Positions 17,612-26,128 are shown, counted from the stretch's first letter. The stretch is 64,000 nucleotides of DNA from Beijerinckiaceae bacterium (GCA_947453205.1 CANGFT010000004.1:1-64000); one strand, 5' to 3'. Program-made: numbers and translations. The notes: generated from the letters alone by a model not told the origin.

Positions 17612-19021
17612 TCAGCGGTCGAAGCGGCGGCTGCGGACCTGCTGGCGTCCTGCGATCTCGTCGCCGGCGCCTTCGCTCATCTTCACAAAGCTGAAGATGG
17701 ACAGGACCGACAGGACGCCAATGACGATGAAGGCCGTGGAGAAGGCGTGAACTGGCGTGGGCGAGGCTTCGCCGCCCACGAGAAAGAGCACGAAGGCCGA
17801 CACCGCCACCCCAAGGCTGAGCGACAGGCGCTGCATCATCTGGGAGAAGCTGGTGGCCTGGCTCATCAGCGGCCCCTCGATTTCGGCGAAGGCTATGGTG
17901 TTGAGGGCGGTGAACTGGAGCGAGCGGAACACGCCGCCCAGAAAAATGATCGTCATCATGAAGGAGCGGCTGGATTCAGGCGTGAACAGACCGCAGGCCA
18001 GCATGAAGAAGCTCGCAATGAGCGTGTTCCAGACCAGCACCTTGCGAAAGCCGAAGCGGCGCAGAACATTTCTCGACATGGTGCGCATGCCGAAGGAGCC
18101 CGCGGCCGAGACGAAGGTGATGGCGCCCGATTCAATGGGCGTGTAGCCGAAGCCCTGCTGCATCATCAGCGGCAGCAGGAAGGGCACGGCGCCGACCCCG
18201 ATGCGGAACAGCGAGCCGCCGGTGACGCTCACCCGCAAGGTTTGGAATTTCAGCAGCTTGAGGTCGAGGATGGGATTGTCGACCCGCCGCGCGTGGAAGA
18301 CATAGAGGGTCATGGAGAGCAGCCCCACCGTGACGGCTGCGATGGCGATGGGGTCCGCCTTGTGGTGGGTGGTGAGGGCGTCCAGCCCGAAAAGCGTGCC
18401 GCACAGGCCAAGGCTCGACAGGGCGAAGCCGCGCCAGTCGAAGGGCTTCACGTCGGGCTCGCGCACGTCCTCGATGAAGATCGTCACGAGCACGATGCCG
18501 AGAATGCCGATGGGGACGTTGATCCAGAAGATCCAGCGCCAGGAGGCGACGGTGATGAGAACGCCCGCCAGCAGCGGGCCGATGATCGGGCCGATCAGGG
18601 CGGGCATGCCCATGAGCGCCATTGCCTGAATGAGTTCGGACTTGGCTACGGAGCGCACGAGGATCAGGCGCCCCACAGGCACCATCAGCGCCCCGCCTGC
18701 GCCCTGAACCACGCGGGCCAGCATCAGCATTTCGAAACTGTCGGTCAGGCCGCAGGCGATGGAGGCGCAGGTGAAGATGAAGATGGCGAGGCGGAAGATG
18801 GTGCGTGCCCCGAACCTGTCCGCCACCCAGCCGCTGACCGGCAGGAAGGCCGCCAGCGACAGCATGAAGGAGGTGATGACGAGATGCAGCCGGACGGGGG
18901 ATTCGTGCAGGGAGTCGGCGATGGCGGGCAGGGCGGTCGCCAGCGCCGTCGAGTCGAGATTCTGCATGAACAGGGCGCAGGCCACGATCAGGGGGACGAT
19001 GACGCGGCGCTCGACTGCCAA
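17612..19021 (-). CDS. MFS multidrug efflux transporter, DHA2 family (EmrB/QacA-like)
   Basis: 469 residues, about 14 membrane helices. Motif A-like GWVADRFGARTIFR (about 64-77) and motif C-like GPIIGPLLAGVLITVASWRW (about 143-162) identify the drug:H+ antiporter-2 family. The start is a TTG with GGGAGG 8 nt upstream; no better ATG exists before the first helix. There is no adjacent membrane-fusion (EmrA) gene. It may export aromatic compounds handled by the neighbouring catabolic genes, but this is only positional. Confidence 0.9.
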   Translation of the reverse strand: MAVERRVIVPLIVACALFMQNLDSTALATALPAIADSLHESPVRLHLVITSFMLSLAAFLPVSGWVADRFGARTIFRLAIFIFTCASIACGLTDSFEMLMLARVVQGAGGALMVPVGRLILVRSVAKSELIQAMALMGMPALIGPIIGPLLAGVLITVASWRWIFWINVPIGILGIVLVTIFIEDVREPDVKPFDWRGFALSSLGLCGTLFGLDALTTHHKADPIAIAAVTVGLLSMTLYVFHARRVDNPILDLKLLKFQTLRVSVTGGSLFRIGVGAVPFLLPLMMQQGFGYTPIESGAITFVSAAGSFGMRTMSRNVLRRFGFRKVLVWNTLIASFFMLACGLFTPESSRSFMMTIIFLGGVFRSLQFTALNTIAFAEIEGPLMSQATSFSQMMQRLSLSLGVAVSAFVLFLVGGEASPTPVHAFSTAFIVIGVLSVLSIFSFVKMSEGAGDEIAGRQQVRSRRFDR

Positions 19022-19094
19022 AGCAGCAACCTCCCTGGGCGACAGAAAACGTGACGCCCAACTCCTACCGGCGCGCGCCGCAAAGGTCCAGCGG

Positions 19095-20855
19095 TCAGCC
19101 CTGTCCCTGCAGGCCGACGCCCGATCGGCGCGCGATGAAGTAGAAGATGAGGGCGATGCAGGTCATGGCGAGGCTCCACAGGAGCCCGAGCGCGGCCAGC
19201 TCCGGCCCCTGCCCATTGCCCCAGAGGTCGAACATGGCCACGGCCATGGTCTGCGAGCTTGGGCCCGAGAGCAGCACCGGCAGCGACAGCACGCGCGTCG
19301 CCAGCAGAAAGATGAACAGCCAGCCCGCGATCAGCGAGGGCGACAGAAGCGGGATGACCACCCGCCGGAAGCCCGTCACCGAAGAGGCGCCCGACACCGC
19401 CGCCGCCTCCTCGAGCTCGCGATGCACCTGCAGCATGCCTGCGAAGGAATAGCGCACGCCATAGGGCATGTAATTGATGCAGAAGGCCCAGACGATGATC
19501 CAGATCGTGCCGTAGACGCCCACGGGCACGGTGAGGAAGAGCTGCATCACGCCGACGCCCAGCACGATGCCCGGAAAGACCAGAGGGGTGGTGGCGAGCT
19601 GGTCGAGCATGGCCGCGCCCGGCGCCTTGCGCACGCTGAGCCAGGCGGTGAAGCTCGCGATCAGCATGACGCAGGTCGCCGTGACCAGCGCGATGATGAA
19701 AGTGTTGGTGAGCAGGGCGATGTAGCGCGACGAGTTCAGCACGTTTTTGTAATTGTCGGGCGTGATGCGCGCGAAGGCGGCCCAGCTGAAGCTCTGGTAG
19801 AAGGGCAGCATCGAGGCCCAGATCAGGATGATGAGCGGCAGCACCAGCAGCAGGACGAAATTGATGACCAGCAGCGCGGCGGCGGGATAGCGCCAGACGC
19901 CGAGATCGAGCTGGGCGGGCTTGAAGTTCTTGCCGGTGATCGTCGCGAAACGCTCGGCGTTGCGGGTCAGGCGCCCATAGAAATAGAGCAGCGCCGAGAC
20001 CAGCACGAGCAGCATGCAGGAGAGCGCGCTGGCCGAGCCAAGGTCCGGCGGCATGCTCAGATGCATGGTGTCGTAGATGTCGGTCGTCAGCACATGGACG
20101 CGGCCGGGCAGGCCGACAAGCGCGGGGACTTCAAAGGCCTCGATCGCGCGGATGAAGACGAGCATCGCCAGCGCGAGGATGGAGGGCAGCGAGAGGCGCA
20201 GGGTGATGCGGCGGATGGTGGCGAAAGGCCCCGCGCCCGACATGCGCGCCGCCTCCTCCAGCTCCGGATTGAAATTGCGCAGCGTGGCGCCCAGCAGCAG
20301 GAAGACGAGCGGCGACCACAGCAGCCCCTCGATCAGGATCATGCCGCCGAGGCCATAGACGTTGATGAGCAGATCGGTCGTGCCGGTGAACTGCCGATAC
20401 CAGCTGTTGATGGGCCCGGATTTCGCCAGAAGCAGGAGCCAGGCGCTGACATAGAGCACATAGGGCGTGCCCATGGAGATGATGGTGGTCAGATAGGCCA
20501 GCGGCTTCAACGGCGTATTGGTGCGCTCCACCAGCCAGGCCATGACGCCGCCCAGCACGAGGGCGAAGACCGCGCTGCCCAGCGCGAAGATGAAGGAATT
20601 GGCCAGGCTTTGCAGAAAGCCGCGCTGATTGATGATCGCGGGAAAGCGATGCAGGCTGAAATGCCATGCGCCGCCGGGCTCGGTGACGGTCACGGCGCCC
20701 GTGACGAGGAACAGCAGGGGCGGCAGCACAAGAATCGCCAGCACGAGGCCGACAATGGCGGAGAAATAGCGTTTGTCGCCATAGGCGAAGAGCTTGCTCA
20801 TGGGAGATCCGCCCGAAGCGTTCTTCCGCGAAGTCTCTGCCATATCCGAGGGCAT
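19095..20855 (-). CDS. ABC transporter permease, two fused domains (ferric iron/2-aminoethylphosphonate type)
   Basis: 586 residues from ATG 20855 (GAGG upstream, 10 bp after the binding-protein stop); a second possible start is at 20801. It has two homologous halves of about six helices each. Each half carries an EAA loop: LEEAARMSGAGPFATIRRI and LEEAAAVSGASSVTGFRRV. Fused permeases of this form belong to FbpB/AfuB-type importers (Fe3+, phosphonates, thiamine). The partner binding protein is encoded just upstream, but no ATPase gene is in the cluster. Confidence 0.92.
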   Translation of the reverse strand: MPSDMAETSRKNASGGSPMSKLFAYGDKRYFSAIVGLVLAILVLPPLLFLVTGAVTVTEPGGAWHFSLHRFPAIINQRGFLQSLANSFIFALGSAVFALVLGGVMAWLVERTNTPLKPLAYLTTIISMGTPYVLYVSAWLLLLAKSGPINSWYRQFTGTTDLLINVYGLGGMILIEGLLWSPLVFLLLGATLRNFNPELEEAARMSGAGPFATIRRITLRLSLPSILALAMLVFIRAIEAFEVPALVGLPGRVHVLTTDIYDTMHLSMPPDLGSASALSCMLLVLVSALLYFYGRLTRNAERFATITGKNFKPAQLDLGVWRYPAAALLVINFVLLLVLPLIILIWASMLPFYQSFSWAAFARITPDNYKNVLNSSRYIALLTNTFIIALVTATCVMLIASFTAWLSVRKAPGAAMLDQLATTPLVFPGIVLGVGVMQLFLTVPVGVYGTIWIIVWAFCINYMPYGVRYSFAGMLQVHRELEEAAAVSGASSVTGFRRVVIPLLSPSLIAGWLFIFLLATRVLSLPVLLSGPSSQTMAVAMFDLWGNGQGPELAALGLLWSLAMTCIALIFYFIARRSGVGLQGQG

Positions 20856-20865
20856 GGAAACGTCC

Positions 20866-21900
20866 TCACCTGAAATATTCTCTGAAGACGCCAGCCCATT
20901 TGGGCATGTTCGTCTCGATCTGCTCGGGCGTGAAGGTGATGGCCTTGAACTTCTCGCCATCAGGGCGCAGCGAAGGATCGCGCGCCGGAACCGAGGGGTC
21001 GATGGGCATGTAGTCGGCGTCGCGATAGAGTTTCTGCCCTTCCTCCGAAACGAGGAATTCGAGGAACAGCTTGGCCGCATTCATATGGACTGCGTCCTTC
21101 GTCACGGACACGACGGAAAGCACGGCCATGGCGGGATTCATGGGGATCCAGGCGGAGGGCGCGCCCTTGGAGGCGCTGATGACCGCGTGGTTGTTGAAGA
21201 TGTTGAGGGCTATGGCGTATTCGCCCGCGATCACCTGATCGAGCACCTGCCGCGCGGCCACCTGAATGCCCGTGACGTTCTGCTTTGCGAGCTCTTTCAG
21301 ATAAGCGCGGCCCTTGTCCTCGCCCATGGAGGTCAGGACCACCCCGACAAAGCCGCCAGCGGCGGAGGGAGACGAGGCTGTGTTCCAGACGATCTTGCCC
21401 TTCCAGCGGGGATCGAGCAGATCCTCGAAGCTTTTGGGAACCGCATTCTTCGGCACGAGATCGGTGTTGTAGCCGGGCGTCAGCACATAGAGATTGGTGG
21501 CGACCCAGTAGCCACCTTCATCGACGGCGTTGGCGGGCAGGCGCCTTGCGCTCTCGGGCGTCCATTTCAGAACGAGATTTTCCTTCTTGAGGCTCGCCAC
21601 CGCCGCCGTTCCGTCGAAGACGTCGGCCTGCACCTTGCCCGCGCGGCCCTCGTTCAGGATGCGCAGGGCGACCTCGTTTGAATCCGCGCGGATGTAATCC
21701 ACGCGGATGCCGTATTTCTTTTCGAAAGCCTCCGCCGCCGGTCGTGCGAACTGGTTCACGATCTGGGTCGTGTACCAGACGACGCGCCCCTCTTTCTTCG
21801 CCGCGTCGATCAGGGCCTGATCGAGAGCCTGCGCAGGAGAAAAAGCCGCCAGAACTGAAAGCGTCAAAGCCGCGACAAGGCCGCGTCCGCAAAGCCGCAT
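20866..21900 (-). CDS. ABC transporter substrate-binding protein (iron/phosphonate family)
   Basis: 344 residues with GGAGG before the ATG. The signal peptide (about 1-25, ending AQA) precedes LIDAAKKEGRVVWYTTQIVNQ, the usual start of the FbpA/AfuA group of extracellular solute-binding proteins, and a lobe-crossing PYVLT-type segment is visible as WVATNLYVLTPGYN. The consecutive Tyr pair used by FbpA to bind Fe3+ is not evident near the C-terminus, so the ligand may be organic or a phosphonate. Same operon as the permease. Confidence 0.9.
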   Translation of the reverse strand: MRLCGRGLVAALTLSVLAAFSPAQALDQALIDAAKKEGRVVWYTTQIVNQFARPAAEAFEKKYGIRVDYIRADSNEVALRILNEGRAGKVQADVFDGTAAVASLKKENLVLKWTPESARRLPANAVDEGGYWVATNLYVLTPGYNTDLVPKNAVPKSFEDLLDPRWKGKIVWNTASSPSAAGGFVGVVLTSMGEDKGRAYLKELAKQNVTGIQVAARQVLDQVIAGEYAIALNIFNNHAVISASKGAPSAWIPMNPAMAVLSVVSVTKDAVHMNAAKLFLEFLVSEEGQKLYRDADYMPIDPSVPARDPSLRPDGEKFKAITFTPEQIETNMPKWAGVFREYFR

Positions 21901-21956
21901 GGGAGTCCTCCACGAATGCGCGGCGGTTGATCCCGCCGCGTCTTTCGTCGTTGCGA

Positions 21957-22787
21957 TCAGCCGCGCTTGAATTCGCCCAGACCCGGCTTGAACACCTTGT
22001 CGTCGAGGAACATCTTCATCGCCTTCTCGCGGCCGCCCTCGGGGTCCATGTGCTTGAGCGCGTCGCTCTTGCAGTTCAGGTAGTCCATGGCCTGATCCTG
22101 CGACATGCCGCGCACCGAGCGCACCGCTTCCTTGGTGTAGCGCACCGCGGCCGGGCTCTTGGCCTCGAGCTTGCGCGCCAGCTCCATGGTGGCTGCGCGC
22201 AGGTCGGCCACAGGCACGGACTTGTTGACGAACTTCATCGCCGCCGCTTCCTTGCCGCTGAACTTGTCGCCGGTGACCGAATAATAGATCGCGTCGCGAT
22301 AGTTCATGGCCTGCGTCACCGCCCAGGCGACGAGGCCGCCGGGAATGATGCCCCAGTTGACTTCCGACAGGCCGAAGGTCGCGTCTTCAGCGGCGATGGC
22401 GAAATCGCAGGCGATGACGGGGGTGAAGCCGCCGCCGAAGCAATAGCCATGCACCATGGCGATGGTGGCCTTCGGGAAGCGCGAGAGCTTGTCCCAGCGC
22501 CAGGAATGGGCGGCGCGGCGGGCCCTTGCGCGCAGGCGCGGATCGCCTTCCGTGCCGCGGAAATAGAGCTTGAGGTCCTGGCCTGCGCAGAAGTTGCCGC
22601 CGGCGCCGGTGATGACCACGACCTGGGTCTGTTCGTCTTCCTCGGCCCAGTCCAGCGCCTCGCACATGTCCATGTGCAGCTGCGGGCTCATGGCGTTGCG
22701 CTTCTCGGGGCGGTTCAGGATCACGAAGGTCGTGCGGCCATCGCGCTCGATCTTCACATTTTCAAGCTGAATCACATCATCAGACAT
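21957..22787 (-). CDS. enoyl-CoA hydratase/isomerase, close to p-hydroxycinnamoyl-CoA hydratase/lyase
   Basis: 276 residues with GGGAGG before the ATG. FVILNRPEKRNAMSP, the oxyanion-hole segment GNFCAGQDLK, GYCFGGGFTPVIACD (114-128), FGLSEVNWGIIPGG (138-151, catalytic-type Glu142) and the tail FLDDKVFKPGL closely follow the feruloyl-CoA hydratase/lyase pattern. That enzyme hydrates the side chain of hydroxycinnamoyl-CoA and splits off acetyl-CoA, releasing an aldehyde. From remembered alignment, the phenol-binding Ser123 and Tyr239 of the Pseudomonas enzyme correspond here to Thr122 and Asn238, so the substrate probably differs. It lies in an operon with a cupin and ABC genes. Confidence 0.88.
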   Translation of the reverse strand: MSDDVIQLENVKIERDGRTTFVILNRPEKRNAMSPQLHMDMCEALDWAEEDEQTQVVVITGAGGNFCAGQDLKLYFRGTEGDPRLRARARRAAHSWRWDKLSRFPKATIAMVHGYCFGGGFTPVIACDFAIAAEDATFGLSEVNWGIIPGGLVAWAVTQAMNYRDAIYYSVTGDKFSGKEAAAMKFVNKSVPVADLRAATMELARKLEAKSPAAVRYTKEAVRSVRGMSQDQAMDYLNCKSDALKHMDPEGGREKAMKMFLDDKVFKPGLGEFKRG

Positions 22788-22891
22788 TTAATCCTCCCTG
22801 GGATTGTTGAAGCGGGCGTTCATGCGCCCGATTTCGGAAGTGTTGATACCATAGACAGGGCGAGCCGCAACAGAGGCGAAACGCCACGCGG

Positions 22892-23395
22892 TCAGTTGCG
22901 GCCGTACCAGCGCTCGGAGAGCTTCAGGGGAACCTGCTTGTTGGCGGGGTCATCGCCCTGCATCACCTCGCCGTGAATGTCGATGCGGCCGAAACGGTCG
23001 CCTTCGCCTGCGGCTGCGCCGATGCGCAGCATCACAAGGGGTTCCTCGCTGGTCACATGGAACCAGTAAAAGGTCCCATGCGGCAGCAGCACGCCCTCGC
23101 CGGCATGGGCGATGCGCTCTTCCTTGTTGGGGCCGTAGAACTTCGCGGCGCCCTGCAGGATGACGAAAGTGTGATCCTCGTGGGGATGGGCGTGCAGCTC
23201 GTTCTCGCCGCCCGTCGCATAGGTCTTGAGGACGACCCACATGGATTCGGAGGCCGCCAGCGGAATGTTGGTGCGGCCCTGGGTGGGGAGCTGCGCCTCC
23301 AGCTTGAAGAAGGTGGGAACCCCGTGCTTGACCTGGGCGTCGATGGAGTCGTGCAGGTCCTGCGAAGATGTGGCGATTGCTGCGGCCATGGCCAT
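22892..23395 (-). CDS. cupin-domain protein
   Basis: 167 residues from ATG 23395 (GGGGAG upstream); the longer frame into 23497 is rejected. Cupin motif 1 is ELHAHPHEDHTFVILQG (residues about 78-94), with the His/Glu cluster for a divalent metal. Motif 2 is GEGVLLPHGTFYWFHV (about 111-126). It could be a small dioxygenase, isomerase or ligand sensor; the function is not assigned. It is the first gene of the minus-strand operon cupin, hydratase/lyase, binding protein, permease, divergent from the ThDP enzyme gene. Confidence 0.88.
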   Translation of the reverse strand: MAMAAAIATSSQDLHDSIDAQVKHGVPTFFKLEAQLPTQGRTNIPLAASESMWVVLKTYATGGENELHAHPHEDHTFVILQGAAKFYGPNKEERIAHAGEGVLLPHGTFYWFHVTSEEPLVMLRIGAAAGEGDRFGRIDIHGEVMQGDDPANKQVPLKLSERWYGRN

Positions 23396-23700
23396 GATGC
23401 GTCTCCCCTGAAAGTTTTTGCCTCTCTCAGCAGATTTATGGGCCAAGGCCCATGGCGGGGTCAAGCAAGGGCGGAAAAGCCCGGACCTTGCTTTCACCGC
23501 TCACGCTCGCCATAGTGCGGGCGGCCTCAGGGCGAAGATGATCGACGTTCAGGCGCGTCCCCCGTGGGATCGCGCGCCGGGCGCGGGGGAGGACGACGCG
23601 GAATGGCGGCTGCTGCGCAGGCGCTCAAGCGATCCCCGTCCCGCGACGATCGCGAGCCCTGACACAAGCAGATCAAAATCGTCTCAAGAGAGGACCAGAC
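23396..23700. other. divergent regulatory region of the cupin operon and ThDP enzyme gene
   Basis: 305 bp between divergent starts. It must contain both promoters. The only clear structure is the inverted repeat at 23438-23453. Frames crossing it have no ribosome-binding site or recognisable product. Confidence 0.6.
23438..23453. promoter_or_regulatory. inverted repeat ATGGGCC-AA-GGCCCAT, possible operator
   Basis: Seven-base arms separated by two bases, 43 bp upstream of the cupin start codon. A similar sequence with the arms reversed and a 13-bp spacer lies upstream of the tctC/tctB pair at 42941-42969. No binding protein is known. Confidence 0.35.
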
Positions 23701-25470
23701 ATGGAATTCGACAAGCCCGAAGGAAAACCAGATCCGACCGTCGGTTGGGGCAGCGATGTCGCGGCGCAGATGCTGCACCGCTTCGGCTTTCCCTATATCA
23801 GCCTCAACCCCGGCGCGAGCTATCGCGGGCTGCATGACTCCATCGTCAACCATCTGGGCAACGAAAACCCCGGCATGGTGCTCTGCCAGCACGAAGACCA
23901 CTCCGTCGCCATCGCCCATGGCTACGCCAAGGCGACGGGCGAGCCCATGGCCTGCGTGCTGCACTCCAACGTCGGCCTCATGCATGGCATGATGTCCCTC
24001 TACAACGCCTATTGCGACCGCGTGCCCATGTTCGTGCTCGGCGCGACCGGCCCGGTGGATTCCTCCCAGCGCCGCCCCTGGATCGACTGGATCCACTCCA
24101 CGACCGACCAGGGCGGCATGGTCCGCGACATCGTGAAGTGGGACGCCCAGCCCAGCTCCCCCGACGCGCTCGTCGCCGACATGGCCCGCGCCAACCTGCT
24201 GACCCGCGCCGATCCGCCCGCCCCCGTCTTCATCACCCTCGATGCGGGCCTGCAGGAAGCCTCCCTCGAGCATGAGGTCGTCTTCCCCGATCTCGCGCGC
24301 TATCAACCCCCGGCGCCGCCCCGTCCGGCTAAGGAGTCCATCGCTAAGGCCGTCGCCCTGCTCAAGGGCGCCAAGCGCCCGCTGGTGCTGATTGGCCGTT
24401 GCGGCGTCTCCATGGAAGGCTGGAAGAAGCGCGTGGAGCTTGTCGAGCGCCTCGGCGCCATCGTCATGTCCGACCTCAAGCTGCGGGCGGTCTTCCCGAC
24501 CGACCATCCCGCCCATGTGACCGAGCCCTTCAACCAGTTCTCGCCCGCCACCCGCGCCATCGTGGCGGAGGCGGATGTGATCCTGTCGCTCGACTGGGTG
24601 GATCTGGGCGGCGCGGTCGGCGCGCTCAAGGGCCAGCCTGCGGCGCCCGCCCGCGTCATCGCCAACAGCCTCGACCAGACGCTCCACAACGGCGCCCACG
24701 CCAACCACATGTCGCTGGCGCAGATCGACGTCTTCATGGCCGCCACCACCGAATCGGTGGTCGATGACCTGCTCGAAGCCCTGCCTGCGGGCAAGAAGGA
24801 TCCCTGGCGCGGCAAGCTCGAGAAGAAGGCGAAGCCCGCCGTCGATCCCGAGCGCGTCACCATGGACAAGATCGGCGCCATGCTGCGCGCCTCCTTCCCT
24901 GACCCTGACAAGGTGACGCTCGGCGGCCTGTGCCGCGGCTGGAACTGCGACCTGTGGCCCTTCCACGATCCGCAGGCCTACACCGGCAAGGACGGCGGCG
25001 GCGGCATCGGCTCGGGCGCCGGCATCTCGGTGGGCGTGGCGCTGGCCATGCACACGCGCGGACGCCAGACCGTGGCGGTGCTGGGCGACGGCGACTTCCT
25101 GATGGGCGCCAGCGCCATCTGGAGCGCGGTCCACGCCAAGGTGCCGCTGATGATCCTCATCAACAACAACCGCTCCTATTTCAACGACGAGCTGCATCAG
25201 GAGACGGTGGCCCGCCGCCGCAACCGCCCCGTGGGCAACCGCTGGATCGGCCAGCGCATCGCCGACCCCGAGGTCGACATCGCCGGGCTCTGCACCAGCT
25301 ACGGCGCGGTCGGCATCGGCCCGGTGAAGAGCGTTTCGGAGCTTCAGGCGGCGCTCGCCAAGGGCGTCGCGGCCTTCAATGAGGGCCGCGTGGTCGTCAT
25401 CGACGTCCATGTGAACCCCGGCGAAGAGCGCAGCGCGCGCTCCACCATCGAGGATCGCAAGACCGACTGA
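23701..25470 (+). CDS. thiamine-diphosphate-dependent enzyme (acetolactate synthase/benzoylformate decarboxylase superfamily)
   Basis: 589 residues with three domains. The N-terminal PYR domain has the ThDP-activating Glu65 in CQHEDHSVAIAHGYAKATG. A central domain spans about 195-350. The C-terminal PP domain has GDGD (462-465) and the closing Asn residues LINNN (486-490), the standard ThDP/Mg motif. The family includes acetolactate synthase, oxalyl-CoA decarboxylase, benzoylformate decarboxylase and aldehyde lyases. It lacks an FAD-contact pattern I can confirm, and no small regulatory subunit is adjacent, so a biosynthetic acetolactate synthase is unlikely. It is divergent from the hydratase/lyase operon, suggesting a shared pathway, and ends at a strong terminator. 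Confidence 0.88.
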   Translation: MEFDKPEGKPDPTVGWGSDVAAQMLHRFGFPYISLNPGASYRGLHDSIVNHLGNENPGMVLCQHEDHSVAIAHGYAKATGEPMACVLHSNVGLMHGMMSLYNAYCDRVPMFVLGATGPVDSSQRRPWIDWIHSTTDQGGMVRDIVKWDAQPSSPDALVADMARANLLTRADPPAPVFITLDAGLQEASLEHEVVFPDLARYQPPAPPRPAKESIAKAVALLKGAKRPLVLIGRCGVSMEGWKKRVELVERLGAIVMSDLKLRAVFPTDHPAHVTEPFNQFSPATRAIVAEADVILSLDWVDLGGAVGALKGQPAAPARVIANSLDQTLHNGAHANHMSLAQIDVFMAATTESVVDDLLEALPAGKKDPWRGKLEKKAKPAVDPERVTMDKIGAMLRASFPDPDKVTLGGLCRGWNCDLWPFHDPQAYTGKDGGGGIGSGAGISVGVALAMHTRGRQTVAVLGDGDFLMGASAIWSAVHAKVPLMILINNNRSYFNDELHQETVARRRNRPVGNRWIGQRIADPEVDIAGLCTSYGAVGIGPVKSVSELQAALAKGVAAFNEGRVVVIDVHVNPGEERSARSTIEDRKTD

Positions 25471-25494
25471 TGGGGCCGGCCTCCTGACGAAATC

Positions 25495-25524
25495 AAAGCG
25501 CGGCTCGCGAGGGCCGCGCTTTTT
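25495..25524 (+). terminator. Rho-independent terminator of the ThDP enzyme gene
   Basis: A 10-bp stem AAAGCGCGGC / GCCGCGCTTT with an 8-base loop, running into five T residues, 24 bp after the stop codon. Confidence 0.9.
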
Positions 25525-25579
25525 GCGTCAGCGCCCCAGCCTGCTAGACTGTAAGCCCAACCTTTCCGAGGGCCAGCCC

Positions 25580-26047
25580 GTGCAACGCCTCACCATCAGC
25601 CTCGACGACGCCATGGCGGAAGAAATCGACGCCTTCATGCTGAAGAATGGCTATTCCAACCGCTCCGAGGCCATGCGCGACCTCGTGCGCGACGCGCTGG
25701 TGCGCTCCAAATCGACGGGCGTGACGACCCGCAACTGCGTGGCCGCCGTCTCCTATGTCTATGACTACGACGGGCGCGACCTCGCCCTGCGGCTGGAGCG
25801 CGCCCAGCATGAGCATCACGACATCAACATCAGCTCCATGCGCACGCGCCTCGACCATCGCCACTGCATGGAGGTGACCCTGTTCCGCGGCCCCACCGAA
25901 CGGGTGCGCCAGATCTCCGAGAAGATGATCGCGGAAAAGGGCGTGCGCTTCGGCCAGATCAACCTCGTGCCGATCCGCAGCGACGCCAGCCACCACAGCC
26001 ACGGCGACGACGGGCATCATCATCACCATGACACGCCCGCTTTGTAG
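25580..26047 (+). CDS. nikR: NikR-like ribbon-helix-helix regulator with altered Ni site
   Basis: 155 residues from a GTG with GAGGG upstream, aligning with residue 1 of E. coli NikR. The N-terminal RHH domain (QRLTISLDDAMAEEID, NRSEAMRDLVRDAL) binds DNA; the C-terminal ACT-like domain (about 54-133) tetramerises and binds metal. The His76 ligand is conserved (QHEHHD) and so is Cys95, but the positions of His87 and His89 are Arg (SSMRTRLDHRHCMEV; Arg88 and Arg90 here). The C-terminus adds a His-rich tail with five consecutive His. No Ni transporter, urease or hydrogenase gene is adjacent. The family is clear; Ni responsiveness is in doubt. Confidence 0.9.
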   Translation: MQRLTISLDDAMAEEIDAFMLKNGYSNRSEAMRDLVRDALVRSKSTGVTTRNCVAAVSYVYDYDGRDLALRLERAQHEHHDINISSMRTRLDHRHCMEVTLFRGPTERVRQISEKMIAEKGVRFGQINLVPIRSDASHHSHGDDGHHHHHDTPAL

Positions 26048-26115
26048 GCGAACGGCGACATTGCGGATTGTCGGCGAACAGCGACAATGCTACATTGTCT
26101 TCGAACGACGACAAT
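26041..26115 (+). promoter_or_regulatory. triple operator array and promoter of hipBA
   Basis: Three 22-bp palindromic units starting at 26041, 26067 and 26094. The second and third are ATTGTC-N10-GACAAT with perfect arms; the first is degenerate (TTTGTA-N10-GACATT) and overlaps the nikR stop. The spacers are also alike (CGAAC-rich), so the units form a direct repeat of 26-27 bp. A promoter with -35 TTGTCG (26068-26073), a 17-bp spacer and -10 TACATT (26091-26096) lies across units 2 and 3. The layout matches HipB autorepression through repeated operators. Confidence 0.75.
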
Positions 26116-26128
26116 CGCGCGGGCCCGC

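Noticed and set aside
18759-20873. 704-codon open frame on the plus strand
   Set aside because: Antisense to the MFS and ABC permease genes; its product is rich in Arg, Gln, Asp and His with no domain, a shadow of hydrophobic coding sequence.
23527-25410. 627-codon open frame on the minus strand
   Set aside because: Antisense to the ThDP enzyme gene, which has complete motifs and a ribosome-binding site.
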